From Rudanella paleaurantiibacter (lineage in GTDB: Bacteria; Bacteroidota; Bacteroidia; Cytophagales; Spirosomataceae), in contig NZ_WELI01000021.1 in assembly GCF_009184635.1 (NCBI RefSeq), positions 1 to 38,284 of the forward strand: DNA of 38,284 nucleotides, written 5' to 3'. The notes under the pieces are model-generated. The model saw only the letters and a list, made by a program, of their open reading frames with translations. It was not told the DNA's origin and searched no databases. Numbering within the stretch: position 1 is the stretch's first letter; the number at the start of each line of letters is the position of its first letter. The translations under genes were made by a program, and so were the position numbers. This document shows, piece by piece, positions 1-8,841 of this stretch.

Positions 1-52
1 GCTGTTTGAGGATGGCCACCATTTGCGATTCGGTGAATCGGTTTGCTTTCAT
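1..52 (-). CDS. IS3-family transposase OrfA, N-terminal fragment (runs off the window)
   Basis: The minus strand from the ATG at 50-52 translates to MKANRFTESQMVAILKQ before the window ends. This is the typical start of IS3-family OrfA, the helix-turn-helix protein that is normally joined to the OrfB integrase by a -1 frameshift to give the active transposase. Only 17 codons are present, so activity cannot be judged. The AT-rich leader between the terminal repeat (to 126) and this ATG would hold the weak IS promoter. Confidence 0.8.
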   Translation of the reverse strand, partial: MKANRFTESQMVAILKQ

Positions 53-126
53 TTCCCTTTTGTTTACCGTGAAAATTAAGATTTTTGCTCTATTTTTCAC
101 TGGCTCACTTTCAGGGGTTCAAGACA
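1..126 (-). mobile_element. IS3-family element, left-hand fragment (terminal repeat plus start of orfA)
   Basis: The element continues beyond the window start. Its tip is placed at 126, where the minus strand reads TGTCTT, then CCCC, then GTGAGCCAGT, then an AT-rich leader into orfA. The same pattern, TGTCTT..CCCC..GTGAGCCAGT, is found in inverse orientation at the right end of the window (from 38160), as expected for the two imperfect terminal inverted repeats of one IS type. The fragment runs in the minus direction. A target duplication cannot be checked because the other end of this copy is outside the window. Confidence 0.8.
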
Positions 127-254
127 GTAGCAACTCGCTACGAAAAAACAGCCAGCAGCTTCTTGGCGATGGTTCATCTGGCTTCAAGTATGATTTTGTT
201 GCTCTGATTGTCCACACACTCTAACAGAAGCGGTAATAGTACTTGTACAAAACC

Positions 255-557
255 ATGAAACGAACACTACCATTCCTGCTTATCACCGTGACCCTCACCG
301 CTCAGGCCCAGCAGCCCAAAGCACCTCCACTCACCATCACAGCTGACTCGGTGGCCCTGTTCTCTATTGAGGAAGATGCTCTTCAAACGGGCCGTGAGCT
401 ACAGCGTCAACAGGGCTATGTCTCCCAAATCGAGCTGACTCCTCAGGGGGGCATCCGCTTTGGCGTTTGGCGGCAGCACAACACCTACCTCACGGCCCAT
501 AAAGCCACCCACCTCCGCACCGGGTTGAACGCCCTGCCTGCCCTCATGCATCTATAA
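255..557 (+). CDS. Small secreted protein of unknown function
   Basis: The ATG at 255 (MKRTLPFLLITVTLTAQAQ) opens a clear Sec signal peptide ending near AQA-QQ; an in-frame TTG at 243 is less likely because it would put residues ahead of the positive n-region. The mature part is about 80 residues, with a polar helix-like stretch (EEDALQTGRELQRQQGY) and a C-terminal part rich in Thr, His and Leu. I recognise no family. It stands alone, about 130 bp from the tip of the IS at 126, so its native promoter may have been displaced by the insertion. Codon use resembles that of the neighbours. Confidence 0.6.
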   Translation: MKRTLPFLLITVTLTAQAQQPKAPPLTITADSVALFSIEEDALQTGRELQRQQGYVSQIELTPQGGIRFGVWRQHNTYLTAHKATHLRTGLNALPALMHL

Positions 558-1049
558 ACCCAGTCTGGAGAAATGATTTGTCTCAACATGATCTTGTAAC
601 TCGCCCGGTAAAGCCACATTCAGAGCGGGATTTTTGATCAGGGTTGTCTTATTTCTATTGCTTGAACGTACAAGGTGAAGTGTCTGATAAATAATAGTTT
701 TCTGGAAGTCAGTCTGTTAGTTGCTTGTTCTTTTTTGTATTCGTTTCAGTACCGGAGATTGGTACAGTGAAGCGGTACTGGTCGGCGTTCCGATCCGCTC
801 ACCCGTAAGGCTAAAAATTGGCCTAATGGCCCAACCGAGCACCGCTCGATTGTACAAATGTCCAATACTCAGCGTGTTCGTTATGCATTTCGTTTTGACA
901 GGATACCTACAACTTGAGGTAATTAGAGGTAAGTAATTTGGGGGGTAAACCTAATTTCGGGTAAGCGTCAGAAAGGTGTCTGACAGCTTCAACCAATCAT
1001 TGACCCTGCGCTCTTAACCGATTAAGCGTAACGCGCAAAACGACCCTTC
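558..1049. other. Intergenic stretch of 492 bp without a supported gene
   Basis: This stretch separates the small secreted protein from the GH106 gene. It is more AT-rich than the genes. A 71-codon open frame starting at TTG 721 shows no signal peptide, domain or plausible start region and is not called. A weak dyad (GTCAG at about 967, CTGAC at about 980) lies some 70 bp upstream of the GH106 start. I see no RNA gene. Confidence 0.5.
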
Positions 1050-4000
1050 ATGATGAATACCCCTACCAAAACGTGGACCCGCGCGGCTGTGCTGGCCCTG
1101 ACCTTGCTCGGCCCGGCGGCCTATGCCCAACCGGGCAGACGCCTGCAAACTGGCTTTCAAAGCCCGCCCAATGCCGCCCGGCCCCGCGTGTGGTGGCACT
1201 GGATGAACGGCAACGTCACTAAAGACGGCATCACCAAAGATCTTCAGTGGATGAGCCGGGTGGGCATCGGCGGATTTCAGAACTTCGACGCGAGCCTGTT
1301 TACCCCGCTCGTGGTGCCCAAAAAGCTCGTGTTCATGACGCCCGAGTGGAAAGAGGCTTTCCGGCACACAACTCAACTGGCGCAGCAGTTAAACCTCGAA
1401 ATGGCCATTGCCGGGTCGCCGGGCTGGAGCGTGACGGGTGGCCCCTGGGTGAAACCCGAAGACGGCATGAAAAAATACGTCTGGACCGAAACCCGCGTTC
1501 GGGCGGGCGGGCGTTTTGCGGGTAAGCTGCCGCAGCCTCCGGCCGTTACGGGGCCGTTCGGGCAGGCTCCGATGGAGTCGGGGCTGGGCAGTGCGCCGGT
1601 CGAAAATCCACCTACGTTTTACCGGGATGCTCTTGTGGTTGCGTACCGCTTGCCCGATACTGACAAGCCTTTTACGGACTTCAACCCGAAAGTGAACTCA
1701 AGTGGGGGCACCTTTACCGTGGCCGACCTCACCGATGGCAACATTGCCCGGTCGGGCTACCTGCCGCCCAAAGCCGTAGGCGAAGACATGTGGATTCAGT
1801 ACGAGTTTGATACTCCGCGCACGGTGAAGGCGTTTTCGGTAGCCGGAGCCAATAAAAAACCGTTGCAGGAGTTCAACGGCGGGCCAGAAAACCGCACGTT
1901 TCAGGTGAGCGACGATGGCGTAAACTTTCGCGATGTGGTAGCTCTGCCGGGGAGTATTGTGCCGCTGAACACCCTCAGTATTCCGCCCACGACGGCCCGC
2001 TATTTCCGTATGGCGTTTAAAACCCTGCCGCCCGCACCCAATCCGTTTGCTGCCATGATGGGAGGCAAGACCGAACCACCCAAGCCCGAGGGGGTCAACG
2101 TGGCCGAACTGGTGCTGCACCTGGCCGACCGGGTCCATCTGGTCGAAGACAAAGCTGGTTTTAACCCCTGGAAAGAAGAAACGGTACCAACAGCCGCTAC
2201 GGCCGACGCCATTGCGCCCGAAAGCGTGATAGACCTGACCGGAAAAATGCAGCCCGACGGTACGCTCGACTGGACACCCCCGGTCGGTACTGCCGACTGG
2301 GTGGTGCTGCGGCTGGGGTACTCGCTCACAGGTCGGCAAAATCACCCTGCCTCGCCCGAAGCCACCGGCCTGGAAGTGGATAAACTCGACAAAACGGCCG
2401 TTTCGACCTACATCAACACCTACCTCGACATGTACAAAGACGCTACGGGCGGCCTGATGGGCAGTCAGGGGTTGCAGTACATGGTGCTCGACAGTTACGA
2501 GGCCGGGCACATGACCTGGACTCACGCTATGCCCGAGGAGTTTGCCCGCCGACGGGGGTACTCTATGCTGCCGTGGCTGCCCGTGCTGACGGGTCGGGTG
2601 GTGAAAAGCGCGGGGGCAAGCGAACAGTTTTTGTGGGATTTTCGCAAAACCATTGGCGAGATGATTACCGACAACCATTACGATGTGATTGGCGAGGCCC
2701 TGCATAAGCGTGGCCTGAAACGCTACACCGAATCGCACGAAAATAAGCGGATTTACCTGGCCGATGGGATGGACGTGAAACGCAACGCCGATATTCCGAT
2801 GTCGGCCATGTGGACGCCGGGTAGTTTGGCGGGCGGCAGCGACGAAGAAATTCGGAGTAAGGCCGACATCCGCGAGTCGGCGTCGGTGGCGCATATTTAC
2901 GGGCAAAACTTGGTCGCGGCCGAGTCGATGACGTCGGTGGGGAATGCGTTTTCGTTTCATCCCGAAAAACTCAAACGCACCGCCGACATGGAGATGGCCT
3001 CGGGCCTGAACCGCTTTGTGGTACACACCTCGGTGCATCAGCCGCTCGACGACAAGGTGCCCGGTTTCTCGCTCGGGCCGTTTGGGCAGTACTTCACCCG
3101 GCACGAAACCTGGGCCGAACCTGCCAAAGCCTGGGTTGATTATCTGAGCCGGAGTTGCCACCTGCTGCAACAGGGTCAGCCGGTGGTCGATGTGCTGTAT
3201 TACTACGGCGAAAACGAAAATATCACGTCGCTGTTTGCCAATGCCTTGCCGCCCGTACCCGCCGGGTATGCGTATGATTTTGCCAACGCTACCGTTGTGC
3301 AGAACGCCTTGCGCGTGGAAAACGGACAGATTAACGTGCCGAGCGGCCTCACGTACCGCTTGCTGGTGCTCGACCCCTCAGCCCGGTACATGACCCTGCC
3401 CGTGCTGCGGAAGCTGGGCGAACTCGTCAAATCGGGTATGAAACTCGTAGGGGCCAAGCCCGAACGCTCACCGAGCCTGAGCGACAATCCGGCTCAGTTT
3501 ACGGCCTTAGCCAACGAAATCTGGCGCAACCCGAACGTATCGACCCGGCCCCTGGCGGAGGTGCTTCAGGCGTTGAATATCGCGCCCGATGTGGTGGTGT
3601 CCAATGCCCGTGCCGAGGTGCTGTTTGTACACCGCAAAACCACCGAGGGCGATGTATACTGGCTGTCGAGCCGTAGCGATGCCCCTAATACCGCCACCCT
3701 CAGTTTCCGCGTGGGCGACCGGGTGCCCGAGTTGTGGCACCCGCAAACGGGTAAAATCGAGAAGGTGTCGTATCAGATCAAAAACGGCCGCGTGGTGGTG
3801 CCCCTTACCTTCGACCCGTGGGATGCGTATTTCATTGTGTTCCGGCAAAAAGCCACTGCGCCTGCCTATACCCGCCCCGTCGCAACCGAAACGGCCGTGG
3901 TGCGTATCGAAACGCCCTGGACCGTGCAGTTTCAGCCGGGTCGAGGTGCACCGGCGCAGGCTACGTTTGCGCGACTCACCTCCTGGACCGACCATACCGA

Positions 4001-4373
4001 TGCGGGCATCAAATACTTTTCGGGGACAGGCACTTACGAAAACACGTTTGAGCTTGCCGCTACCGACGTCAACGCGCGCTATGTGCTGGACCTGGGCGAG
4101 GTGAAAAATCTGGCCGAGGTGATTGTAAACGGAAAAAACATGGGTGTGGCCTGGAAAAAACCGTTCCGGCTCGACATTTCGGGAGCCCTGAAGCCGGGTA
4201 AAAATTCGGTGCAGGTAAAGGTTACTAATCTTTGGGTAAACCGCCTGGTGGGCGATGCACAACCGGGCGTTACCCAGAAGGTGACGTTTACGACCATGCC
4301 GTTTTACCGCGCGGAATCGCCCTTGCTGCCTTCGGGCCTGATGGGTCCGGTTTCGGTGGTGAAGCTGAAATAA
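1050..4373 (+). CDS. Glycoside hydrolase family 106, alpha-L-rhamnosidase-like, secreted
   Basis: A 1107-residue exported enzyme with a signal peptide over residues 1-27 (ending AAYAQ). The N-terminal block PRVWWHWMNGNVTKDGI, followed by DLQWMSRVGIGGFQNFDA, is the hallmark opening of GH106 (Glyco_hydro_106), a family of retaining-fold enzymes removing terminal L-rhamnose from plant and bacterial polysaccharides such as rhamnogalacturonan. An F5/8-type or similar beta-sandwich is inserted at about 215-355 (region with DDGVNFRDVVALPG). The C-terminal 120 residues form a galactose-binding-like sandwich (YVLDLGEVKNLAEVIVNGK). The length is normal for the family. The protein has no sorting domain and no lipobox, so it is probably periplasmic. 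It is monocistronic, ending at two hairpins. There is no SusC/SusD pair nearby, so this is not a classical polysaccharide utilisation locus. The exact substrate is unknown. Confidence 0.88.
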   Translation: MMNTPTKTWTRAAVLALTLLGPAAYAQPGRRLQTGFQSPPNAARPRVWWHWMNGNVTKDGITKDLQWMSRVGIGGFQNFDASLFTPLVVPKKLVFMTPEWKEAFRHTTQLAQQLNLEMAIAGSPGWSVTGGPWVKPEDGMKKYVWTETRVRAGGRFAGKLPQPPAVTGPFGQAPMESGLGSAPVENPPTFYRDALVVAYRLPDTDKPFTDFNPKVNSSGGTFTVADLTDGNIARSGYLPPKAVGEDMWIQYEFDTPRTVKAFSVAGANKKPLQEFNGGPENRTFQVSDDGVNFRDVVALPGSIVPLNTLSIPPTTARYFRMAFKTLPPAPNPFAAMMGGKTEPPKPEGVNVAELVLHLADRVHLVEDKAGFNPWKEETVPTAATADAIAPESVIDLTGKMQPDGTLDWTPPVGTADWVVLRLGYSLTGRQNHPASPEATGLEVDKLDKTAVSTYINTYLDMYKDATGGLMGSQGLQYMVLDSYEAGHMTWTHAMPEEFARRRGYSMLPWLPVLTGRVVKSAGASEQFLWDFRKTIGEMITDNHYDVIGEALHKRGLKRYTESHENKRIYLADGMDVKRNADIPMSAMWTPGSLAGGSDEEIRSKADIRESASVAHIYGQNLVAAESMTSVGNAFSFHPEKLKRTADMEMASGLNRFVVHTSVHQPLDDKVPGFSLGPFGQYFTRHETWAEPAKAWVDYLSRSCHLLQQGQPVVDVLYYYGENENITSLFANALPPVPAGYAYDFANATVVQNALRVENGQINVPSGLTYRLLVLDPSARYMTLPVLRKLGELVKSGMKLVGAKPERSPSLSDNPAQFTALANEIWRNPNVSTRPLAEVLQALNIAPDVVVSNARAEVLFVHRKTTEGDVYWLSSRSDAPNTATLSFRVGDRVPELWHPQTGKIEKVSYQIKNGRVVVPLTFDPWDAYFIVFRQKATAPAYTRPVATETAVVRIETPWTVQFQPGRGAPAQATFARLTSWTDHTDAGIKYFSGTGTYENTFELAATDVNARYVLDLGEVKNLAEVIVNGKNMGVAWKKPFRLDISGALKPGKNSVQVKVTNLWVNRLVGDAQPGVTQKVTFTTMPFYRAESPLLPSGLMGPVSVVKLK

Positions 4374-4396
4374 CGCGAGTTGTGAGGGAGGTACTT

Positions 4397-4434
4397 GGGC
4401 TGGTTTGTCTTTCGTCGGAAGGACAAACCAGCCC
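4397..4434. terminator. Strong bidirectional terminator-like hairpin
   Basis: GGGCTGGTTTGTC (4397-4409) pairs perfectly with 4422-4434, and pairing continues inward (with one G-T) to a 4-nt GTCG loop, giving a stem of about 17 bp. It lies 24 bp after the GH106 stop and between convergent genes. T-rich sequence follows on the plus side. Confidence 0.75.
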
Positions 4435-4492
4435 ATTTCAATTACGTTTGTTTAAGTACCTGACCGGAGCCAATGCGGTATTTTACCCCTAA

Positions 4493-4513
4493 CCCCTCCC
4501 CGCCAGGGAGGGG
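4493..4513. repeat. CCCCTCCC/GGGAGGGG palindromic repeat
   Basis: An 8-bp stem CCCCTCCC (4493-4500) / GGGAGGGG (4506-4513) with loop CGCCA, extended by flanking C-rich and G-rich runs (4486-4490 and 4516-4525). Sequences of this type are scattered through Bacteroidota genomes. A related one lies at 33839-33861. It probably serves as the terminator of the minus-strand TonB receptor gene that ends at 4569. Confidence 0.6.
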
Positions 4514-4568
4514 CCGGGGGTGGGGTGAAACGCCTAAAACCTACCCCGACTTAATCCTGCTCCATCGC

Positions 4569-6866
4569 TTAGAAAAACAGCGTCAGGCTCAGCCGGGCGA
4601 AAAAGGGCGTGCCGGGCGTGAAGTGAATCTCGTTGACAGGGGCCGCTTCGTTTAGCAGGCGGCTTTCGGTGGCAAACTGAGTTTCTTTCCAGCGGGTGTT
4701 CAGCAGGTTTTGCACCGAAAGGCCAAGGCTGTAGTTCTTACGGGTGTAGTTGGCCTGTAGGTCGGTTACGAAATAGCCTTTGGCCACAATCGAGTAATCT
4801 TCGTTGGCCGGGCGGTCGGCCATGTACCGGTACCGTAGCGAACCGCTAAAGCCCGACTCTGTTTGCAACGATAATCCCCCAATCGACGTGAGTACCGGAG
4901 CCAGCGGCAGGTAATTCTGCCCCGACTCAACGCCCACGGCTCGGGGCCGGGCGGTGTTGAGGTCAAGGTCGGCGTAGAGATTGGCGCCGTTGGTACGGTT
5001 GGTAATCTGGTACCGCACCGATACATCTACCCCCTGCCGGCGCGACCGTCCACCGGGCTCTACCACGCCCTCGTCGCCCACGTACACAAATTCCTGATCG
5101 AGCCACAGGTACCAGGCGGCCGCATTAACCAACAACCGGGGAACAGGCTTGAAAATAACCCCCGCATCGGCCCCGTAGGCACCGGGCAAAATCTCGCGGC
5201 CACCCTGCGGCACCACCACGCGGGTGTCGTTGGAGTGAAAACCCTTGCCCGTGTTGAGGTACAGTTGCAGGCGTGGATTAGCGGTGTAGTACAGGTTCAG
5301 CTTGGGCGACACAATGGCTTGCCGGGCGCGCCCCACGGTGGCAGGTTGGGGGAGCCGGTCGGTGTAAATATTGCGGAAATAGTCGACCCGCAAGCCCGCG
5401 TTAAGTGTCAGCCGGTCCGAAAACTGAATCTGCTCATCGGCGTACAGAGCCGCATTCAGCTCATCAATATCGCCGTATTGAACCCGTTCGAGGGTCTCAG
5501 TCCGGTTGCGGGTGTACGACAGCTCGGTGGGTACGCGCCCGCCCGTGAGGTCGTGCCGGTACTGCGCGCCCACGGTGGTGGTTAGCCGGATTTTGCCGAG
5601 GTAAGTTTCGTGGGTGTAGCTGCCCGTGTAGCCAAACAGGTTCCGACGTTCGCGCTGCCGAATCTGATCGCCATTGACCGAGTCGCGGGCGAAAAACGTG
5701 AAGTTGGAGTACAGCTCAAACCCGTAGTTGCTGTAGAAAAACGAGTTTTTGAATACGTTGTTGCCGGGCGTAACGGTCAGAAATTGCGCGTTGAGGTTGG
5801 TCCGGTCTGTTTCGCCCCCTTCGGTGGGGTCAATGGCCCCGAAGAAGCCAATCTGCCCCGAAGCCACGGCCCGGTCGGGTATCTGCCCCGAATGATTCCA
5901 GCGGCTCCAGAACGTCGAGCCCGTGAGAGTGAGGGTGGTACCGGCACCGATGTGCCCGTGGTACTTGCCCATCAGGTTGAACCGGTTGAACCGCTGCGGG
6001 CTATCGAAATAGGCGTTTGAAAAGGAGTACTCGGAGGCCAGATACGCCGATTGAGGGCGTCTGTCGTTCGAGCCTGACCGCCGGGCTTTGCCGAGCAGAT
6101 CGACCCCGGCCACCGCCCGGAACGTATCGAACTGACCGCCTTCGAGCTTCACAAACGAGCGGTCGAGGGTAGTACGGGTCCGAAAATCGGCCCAGCCCGC
6201 CGTTACAAAATTGCCTTTGTCGGCCCGGTATGGCCCTTTCTTGAAATCGACCCCCTCAATCAGTTCGGGAATGACAAAATGCAGATCGGCATACCCCTGC
6301 CCGTGTGCGTGCGACACCATGTTGACGGGCATCCCGTCGACGGTGAGGCCAATGTCGGTGCCGTGATCCAGATCGAACCCCCGCAGAAAGAGTTGTTCGG
6401 CCTTGCCACCCCCGGCATGTTGGCCAATAAACAGTCCCGGCACCAGCCGTAGCACTTCCTGCGAGTTGGTAATGGGCCGGAGTTTAATGTCGAGGTTGCT
6501 GATGAGTTGCTGATCGTGGGGGCGTCCCGACGAAATGACCACTTCGCTCAGGGCCACCGGGGCCACGTTCATACCCGTGCGTAGGGTAGTGGTTTGGTCG
6601 TTTTGCACCGTCACGTCGACTATCTGGGTGGCAAACCCCACGTGTGACAGTTCGAGTTTGTAGGCCGACGCGACCAGGTTGTCGAATCGGTACTGACCCG
6701 CTTCGTTGGTGATGGTGGCCCGGTTCAGGCCCGTCAGTCGGACGGTTACGCCTTGCAGCGGGCGGTTATTGGTTTGATCGTAGACCGTGCCGGTCAGGTT
6801 GCCCAAATGCGCATAGGCCGAGAGGCTGATGCACAGGCAGCAGAGGATAGATAGAATGGTTTTCAT
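4569..6866 (-). CDS. TonB-dependent outer-membrane receptor
   Basis: A 765-residue receptor taken from the ATG at 6866, because MKTILSILCCLCISLSAYAH is a clean signal peptide; the open frame upstream to 7016 lacks coding character and overlaps the previous gene. After the signal come a CarboxypepD_reg-like beta domain (about 22-110, GTVYDQTNNRPLQGVTVRL), the plug (about 120-230, with GGGKAEQLFLRGFDLDHGTD and a histidine-rich SHAHGQGYADLH) and a 22-strand-type barrel ending in the aromatic RLSLTLFF. It imports an unknown ligand through TonB/ExbBD energy. It follows a small Cys/His protein by 50 bp and has the same orientation as the DUF4331 block. The ligand could be a metal complex, but this is inference from the His-rich plug and the neighbour only. 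No SusD partner is present. Confidence 0.85.
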   Translation of the reverse strand: MKTILSILCCLCISLSAYAHLGNLTGTVYDQTNNRPLQGVTVRLTGLNRATITNEAGQYRFDNLVASAYKLELSHVGFATQIVDVTVQNDQTTTLRTGMNVAPVALSEVVISSGRPHDQQLISNLDIKLRPITNSQEVLRLVPGLFIGQHAGGGKAEQLFLRGFDLDHGTDIGLTVDGMPVNMVSHAHGQGYADLHFVIPELIEGVDFKKGPYRADKGNFVTAGWADFRTRTTLDRSFVKLEGGQFDTFRAVAGVDLLGKARRSGSNDRRPQSAYLASEYSFSNAYFDSPQRFNRFNLMGKYHGHIGAGTTLTLTGSTFWSRWNHSGQIPDRAVASGQIGFFGAIDPTEGGETDRTNLNAQFLTVTPGNNVFKNSFFYSNYGFELYSNFTFFARDSVNGDQIRQRERRNLFGYTGSYTHETYLGKIRLTTTVGAQYRHDLTGGRVPTELSYTRNRTETLERVQYGDIDELNAALYADEQIQFSDRLTLNAGLRVDYFRNIYTDRLPQPATVGRARQAIVSPKLNLYYTANPRLQLYLNTGKGFHSNDTRVVVPQGGREILPGAYGADAGVIFKPVPRLLVNAAAWYLWLDQEFVYVGDEGVVEPGGRSRRQGVDVSVRYQITNRTNGANLYADLDLNTARPRAVGVESGQNYLPLAPVLTSIGGLSLQTESGFSGSLRYRYMADRPANEDYSIVAKGYFVTDLQANYTRKNYSLGLSVQNLLNTRWKETQFATESRLLNEAAPVNEIHFTPGTPFFARLSLTLFF

Positions 6867-6916
6867 ACATGGCAAGGAAAGGTGCAGCCGAGAGGTGCAC
6901 ACGATGGGATAGATAC

Positions 6917-7339
6917 TCAGGAAAGAGTAGGTCCTTGCCAGGGGGGAGAGAAAATTGCGTTGCAGACGCCCTCCGAACGCTTCAACCGGTACGTATTCAC
7001 CACGATTCTCTCCCAATACGTGGGGGTGGGTAGCGGTCCAATAAGTTCGTTGGGTAAACAGTGCACATCCATCATTTTGAGCAACGACAACTGATGCTCC
7101 GACGCCTTGCGGGTTTCTTCGGCCTGATTGGCCGCCAGCTCGGCGTTTATTTCCTCCAGAAACGGAGCAATGTCAAGATGATGGCAATGCGGGCAATGGA
7201 GTTTGTGCTCCTCAAATTGATCGATCACGTAACGGGGCTCACCGGGCGCGTTCATATACCCTCCGCCCACTACCAGCAGGTAGTTGAGGAAGAGCATAAT
7301 AGCGACCCAGGGTCTCGTTATCATGATTCGTTTACGCAT
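6917..7339 (-). CDS. Small membrane-anchored or secreted Cys/His protein of unknown function
   Basis: 140 residues. Residues 8-27 (WVAIMLFLNYLLVVGGGYM) form a single hydrophobic segment, either an anchor or an uncleaved signal. It is followed by a CPHCHHLD motif near residue 50, which has metal-binding or thiol character, and a helical acidic stretch (EEINAELAANQAEETRKASEHQ). Two further Cys lie near the C-terminus. The start could instead be the Met at 7324. The stop is 50 bp before the TonB receptor start on the same strand, so co-transcription is likely. I do not recognise the family. The CxxCHH motif beside a receptor with a His-rich plug suggests metal handling, but a thioredoxin-like redox role cannot be excluded. 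Confidence that it is a real gene is good; its function is open. Confidence 0.6.
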   Translation of the reverse strand: MRKRIMITRPWVAIMLFLNYLLVVGGGYMNAPGEPRYVIDQFEEHKLHCPHCHHLDIAPFLEEINAELAANQAEETRKASEHQLSLLKMMDVHCLPNELIGPLPTPTYWERIVVNTYRLKRSEGVCNAIFSPPWQGPTLS

Positions 7340-7455
7340 TGACGGGCTTACGTTTTGGGTTTCTGGTTTTTAGCGGCCGGCGCTCCGGTTTTTAGTTGGC
7401 TTACGAACCGGTTTGGGTTGGTTATGTATCGTCAAAATTAGCCGTTGAACACGGT

Positions 7456-8748
7456 TTAGAGCACCGGATTAGTCTTTTTGGCGGCTGCAATCAGCTTGTT
7501 GCCTTCACCGGCATTGCCCAGCGCCAGCTGAATTTCACCCGCCCGTTTCAGCAGTTCGGGGTCTTTGCTGCCCGTGCGTAACGCAATTTTCATGTGCTCC
7601 TGCGCCTTTTTGGGGTCGTTCTTGAGGAAGTAAATGTCGGCCAGGGCGTGGTTCACGTCGATGTTTTGTGGCCGTTTGTTCAACTCTTTCTGGCCGTACG
7701 ACAGGGCTTCGTCGAGGTTGCCCGCCTTGGTGTGCAGCTTGCAAAGTTCCAGATCGACTGTATGGCCCGACTGCGCGTCTTCTTCCAGCATTTTGGCTAC
7801 CTCAGCGTACTTGTTGGCGGCTTTGGCTTTGTCGCCCTGCAAGGCGTAGATGTCGGCCATTTCTTCGTGAAACGAGAACTCCGGCATGATCGCGGCTGCT
7901 TTTTCGAGCGTAACCAGGGCTTTGTCGTACTCTTTCCGGGCTTTCTGGATACGGGCCTGACCGCTCAGGGCAAAGGCGTAGCTGGGGCGCAACACCAGAA
8001 TTTCGGCGTATTGCTGCTCGGCTTTAGCCAGTTGGCCGGTGGTTTCGTACAGATGCCCAAGGGTTTGCTTACTCCAGCAGTGGGGTTCCGAACCGGGCAG
8101 GCCCGCCTGAACCGCCAGTTTCATGGCCTCAATAGAGCCCGGATAGTCGCCGAATAATTCGCGGAGGTACGATGCCCGTGAGTACGACTCCAGCGAGGGC
8201 TTCAGCACCTGCATCTGATCCGACATCTTCACGGCTTCGTCGTAGTTGCCCAGTTCCACATTGGCATCCACCAGAATGCCGTACACGTAGGCGTTGTTGG
8301 GGTTGATCTGCCGGGCTTTTTCGGCTACCTCTTTAGCTACCGAAAACTGGTGCTGCGACATTTTGACCGAGGCCTGAAACACCAGTGCTTCGAAGTTTTT
8401 CGGGTCGATAGTCAGCACCCCGTCGAGGATTTTCAGGATGGCGGGGTAGTAGTACGGGTGCTCGCCGGTAATACGGGCCTCCGACAGGTAAATGACCACG
8501 AGCTTGAGCCGGGGCTTTACATCGTTGGGGTTTTTGGCGATTTCGAGCTTCAGGTCTTCTACCTTCTGCTGCGTCTTAGGCCATTCAGTGGCTTTGGCTA
8601 ATTCGCCTTCACGCTGATACAGGGATGGCAGTTCTGACGATCCAGTCGACGATGCCGTCTGCTCCGATTGTTTGGCGCAGCCAGTCAGCAGAAACAGGCC
8701 GACCAGTAGCGTAGCTATGGATTTGCGGGGTAATGAATTGATTATCAT
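7456..8748 (-). CDS. TPR-repeat lipoprotein
   Basis: 430 residues with a lipoprotein signal (LLVGLFLLTGCAKQ, lipid-modified Cys24), followed by a Ser/Thr linker and then tandem tetratricopeptide repeats from about residue 60 to the end. Recognisable units are YVYGILVDANVELGNYDEAV, HLYETTGQLAKAEQQYAEIL, ALSGQARIQKARKEYDKALV and HALADIYFLKNDPKKAQEHM. TPRs are protein-protein scaffolds, and the lipobox places it in the inner or outer membrane facing the periplasm. It lies 93 bp downstream of the second DUF4331 gene with a hairpin between, so it is probably in the same operon but can be expressed at a different level. It may present or assemble the DUF4331 proteins. No catalytic motif is seen. 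Confidence 0.82.
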   Translation of the reverse strand: MIINSLPRKSIATLLVGLFLLTGCAKQSEQTASSTGSSELPSLYQREGELAKATEWPKTQQKVEDLKLEIAKNPNDVKPRLKLVVIYLSEARITGEHPYYYPAILKILDGVLTIDPKNFEALVFQASVKMSQHQFSVAKEVAEKARQINPNNAYVYGILVDANVELGNYDEAVKMSDQMQVLKPSLESYSRASYLRELFGDYPGSIEAMKLAVQAGLPGSEPHCWSKQTLGHLYETTGQLAKAEQQYAEILVLRPSYAFALSGQARIQKARKEYDKALVTLEKAAAIMPEFSFHEEMADIYALQGDKAKAANKYAEVAKMLEEDAQSGHTVDLELCKLHTKAGNLDEALSYGQKELNKRPQNIDVNHALADIYFLKNDPKKAQEHMKIALRTGSKDPELLKRAGEIQLALGNAGEGNKLIAAAKKTNPVL

Positions 8749-8779
8749 GATGAAACAGAGTTTTACTATGGATATTATT

Positions 8780-8807
8780 CTGCCGGCCGCCCGAAGGCGA
8801 CCGGCAG
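8780..8807. terminator. Intercistronic hairpin between DUF4331 and TPR genes
   Basis: CTGCCGG (8780-8786) pairs with CCGGCAG (8801-8807); after one C-A mismatch, CGCC pairs with GGCG around a CGAA tetraloop. There is no T-run on the minus strand, so attenuation or mRNA processing is as likely as full termination. Confidence 0.5.
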
Positions 8808-8841
8808 TGCATTCGATGAGTGGATATAGCCTGAGTGGCTT

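Noticed and set aside
6-224. Open frame of 72 codons on the plus strand at the left end
   Set aside because: It lies across the IS terminal repeat and opposite the OrfA start, which has a clear family match on the minus strand.
721-936. Open frame of 71 codons starting at TTG
   Set aside because: No ATG, no signal, no domain and no neighbour context; the surrounding DNA looks non-coding.
1698-3170. Long 490-codon frame antisense to the GH106 gene
   Set aside because: The GH106 frame has unmistakable family blocks; the antisense frame is a by-product of GC-rich codon use and has no recognisable domain.
1050-6866. A polysaccharide utilisation locus formed by the GH106 and TonB receptor genes
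   Set aside because: The genes are convergent with two hairpins between them, there is no SusD-like gene, and the receptor is not of clear SusC length or type.
6867-7016. Extension of the TonB receptor frame upstream of 6866
   Set aside because: The extension overlaps the preceding Cys/His gene and the signal peptide begins at the Met at 6866.
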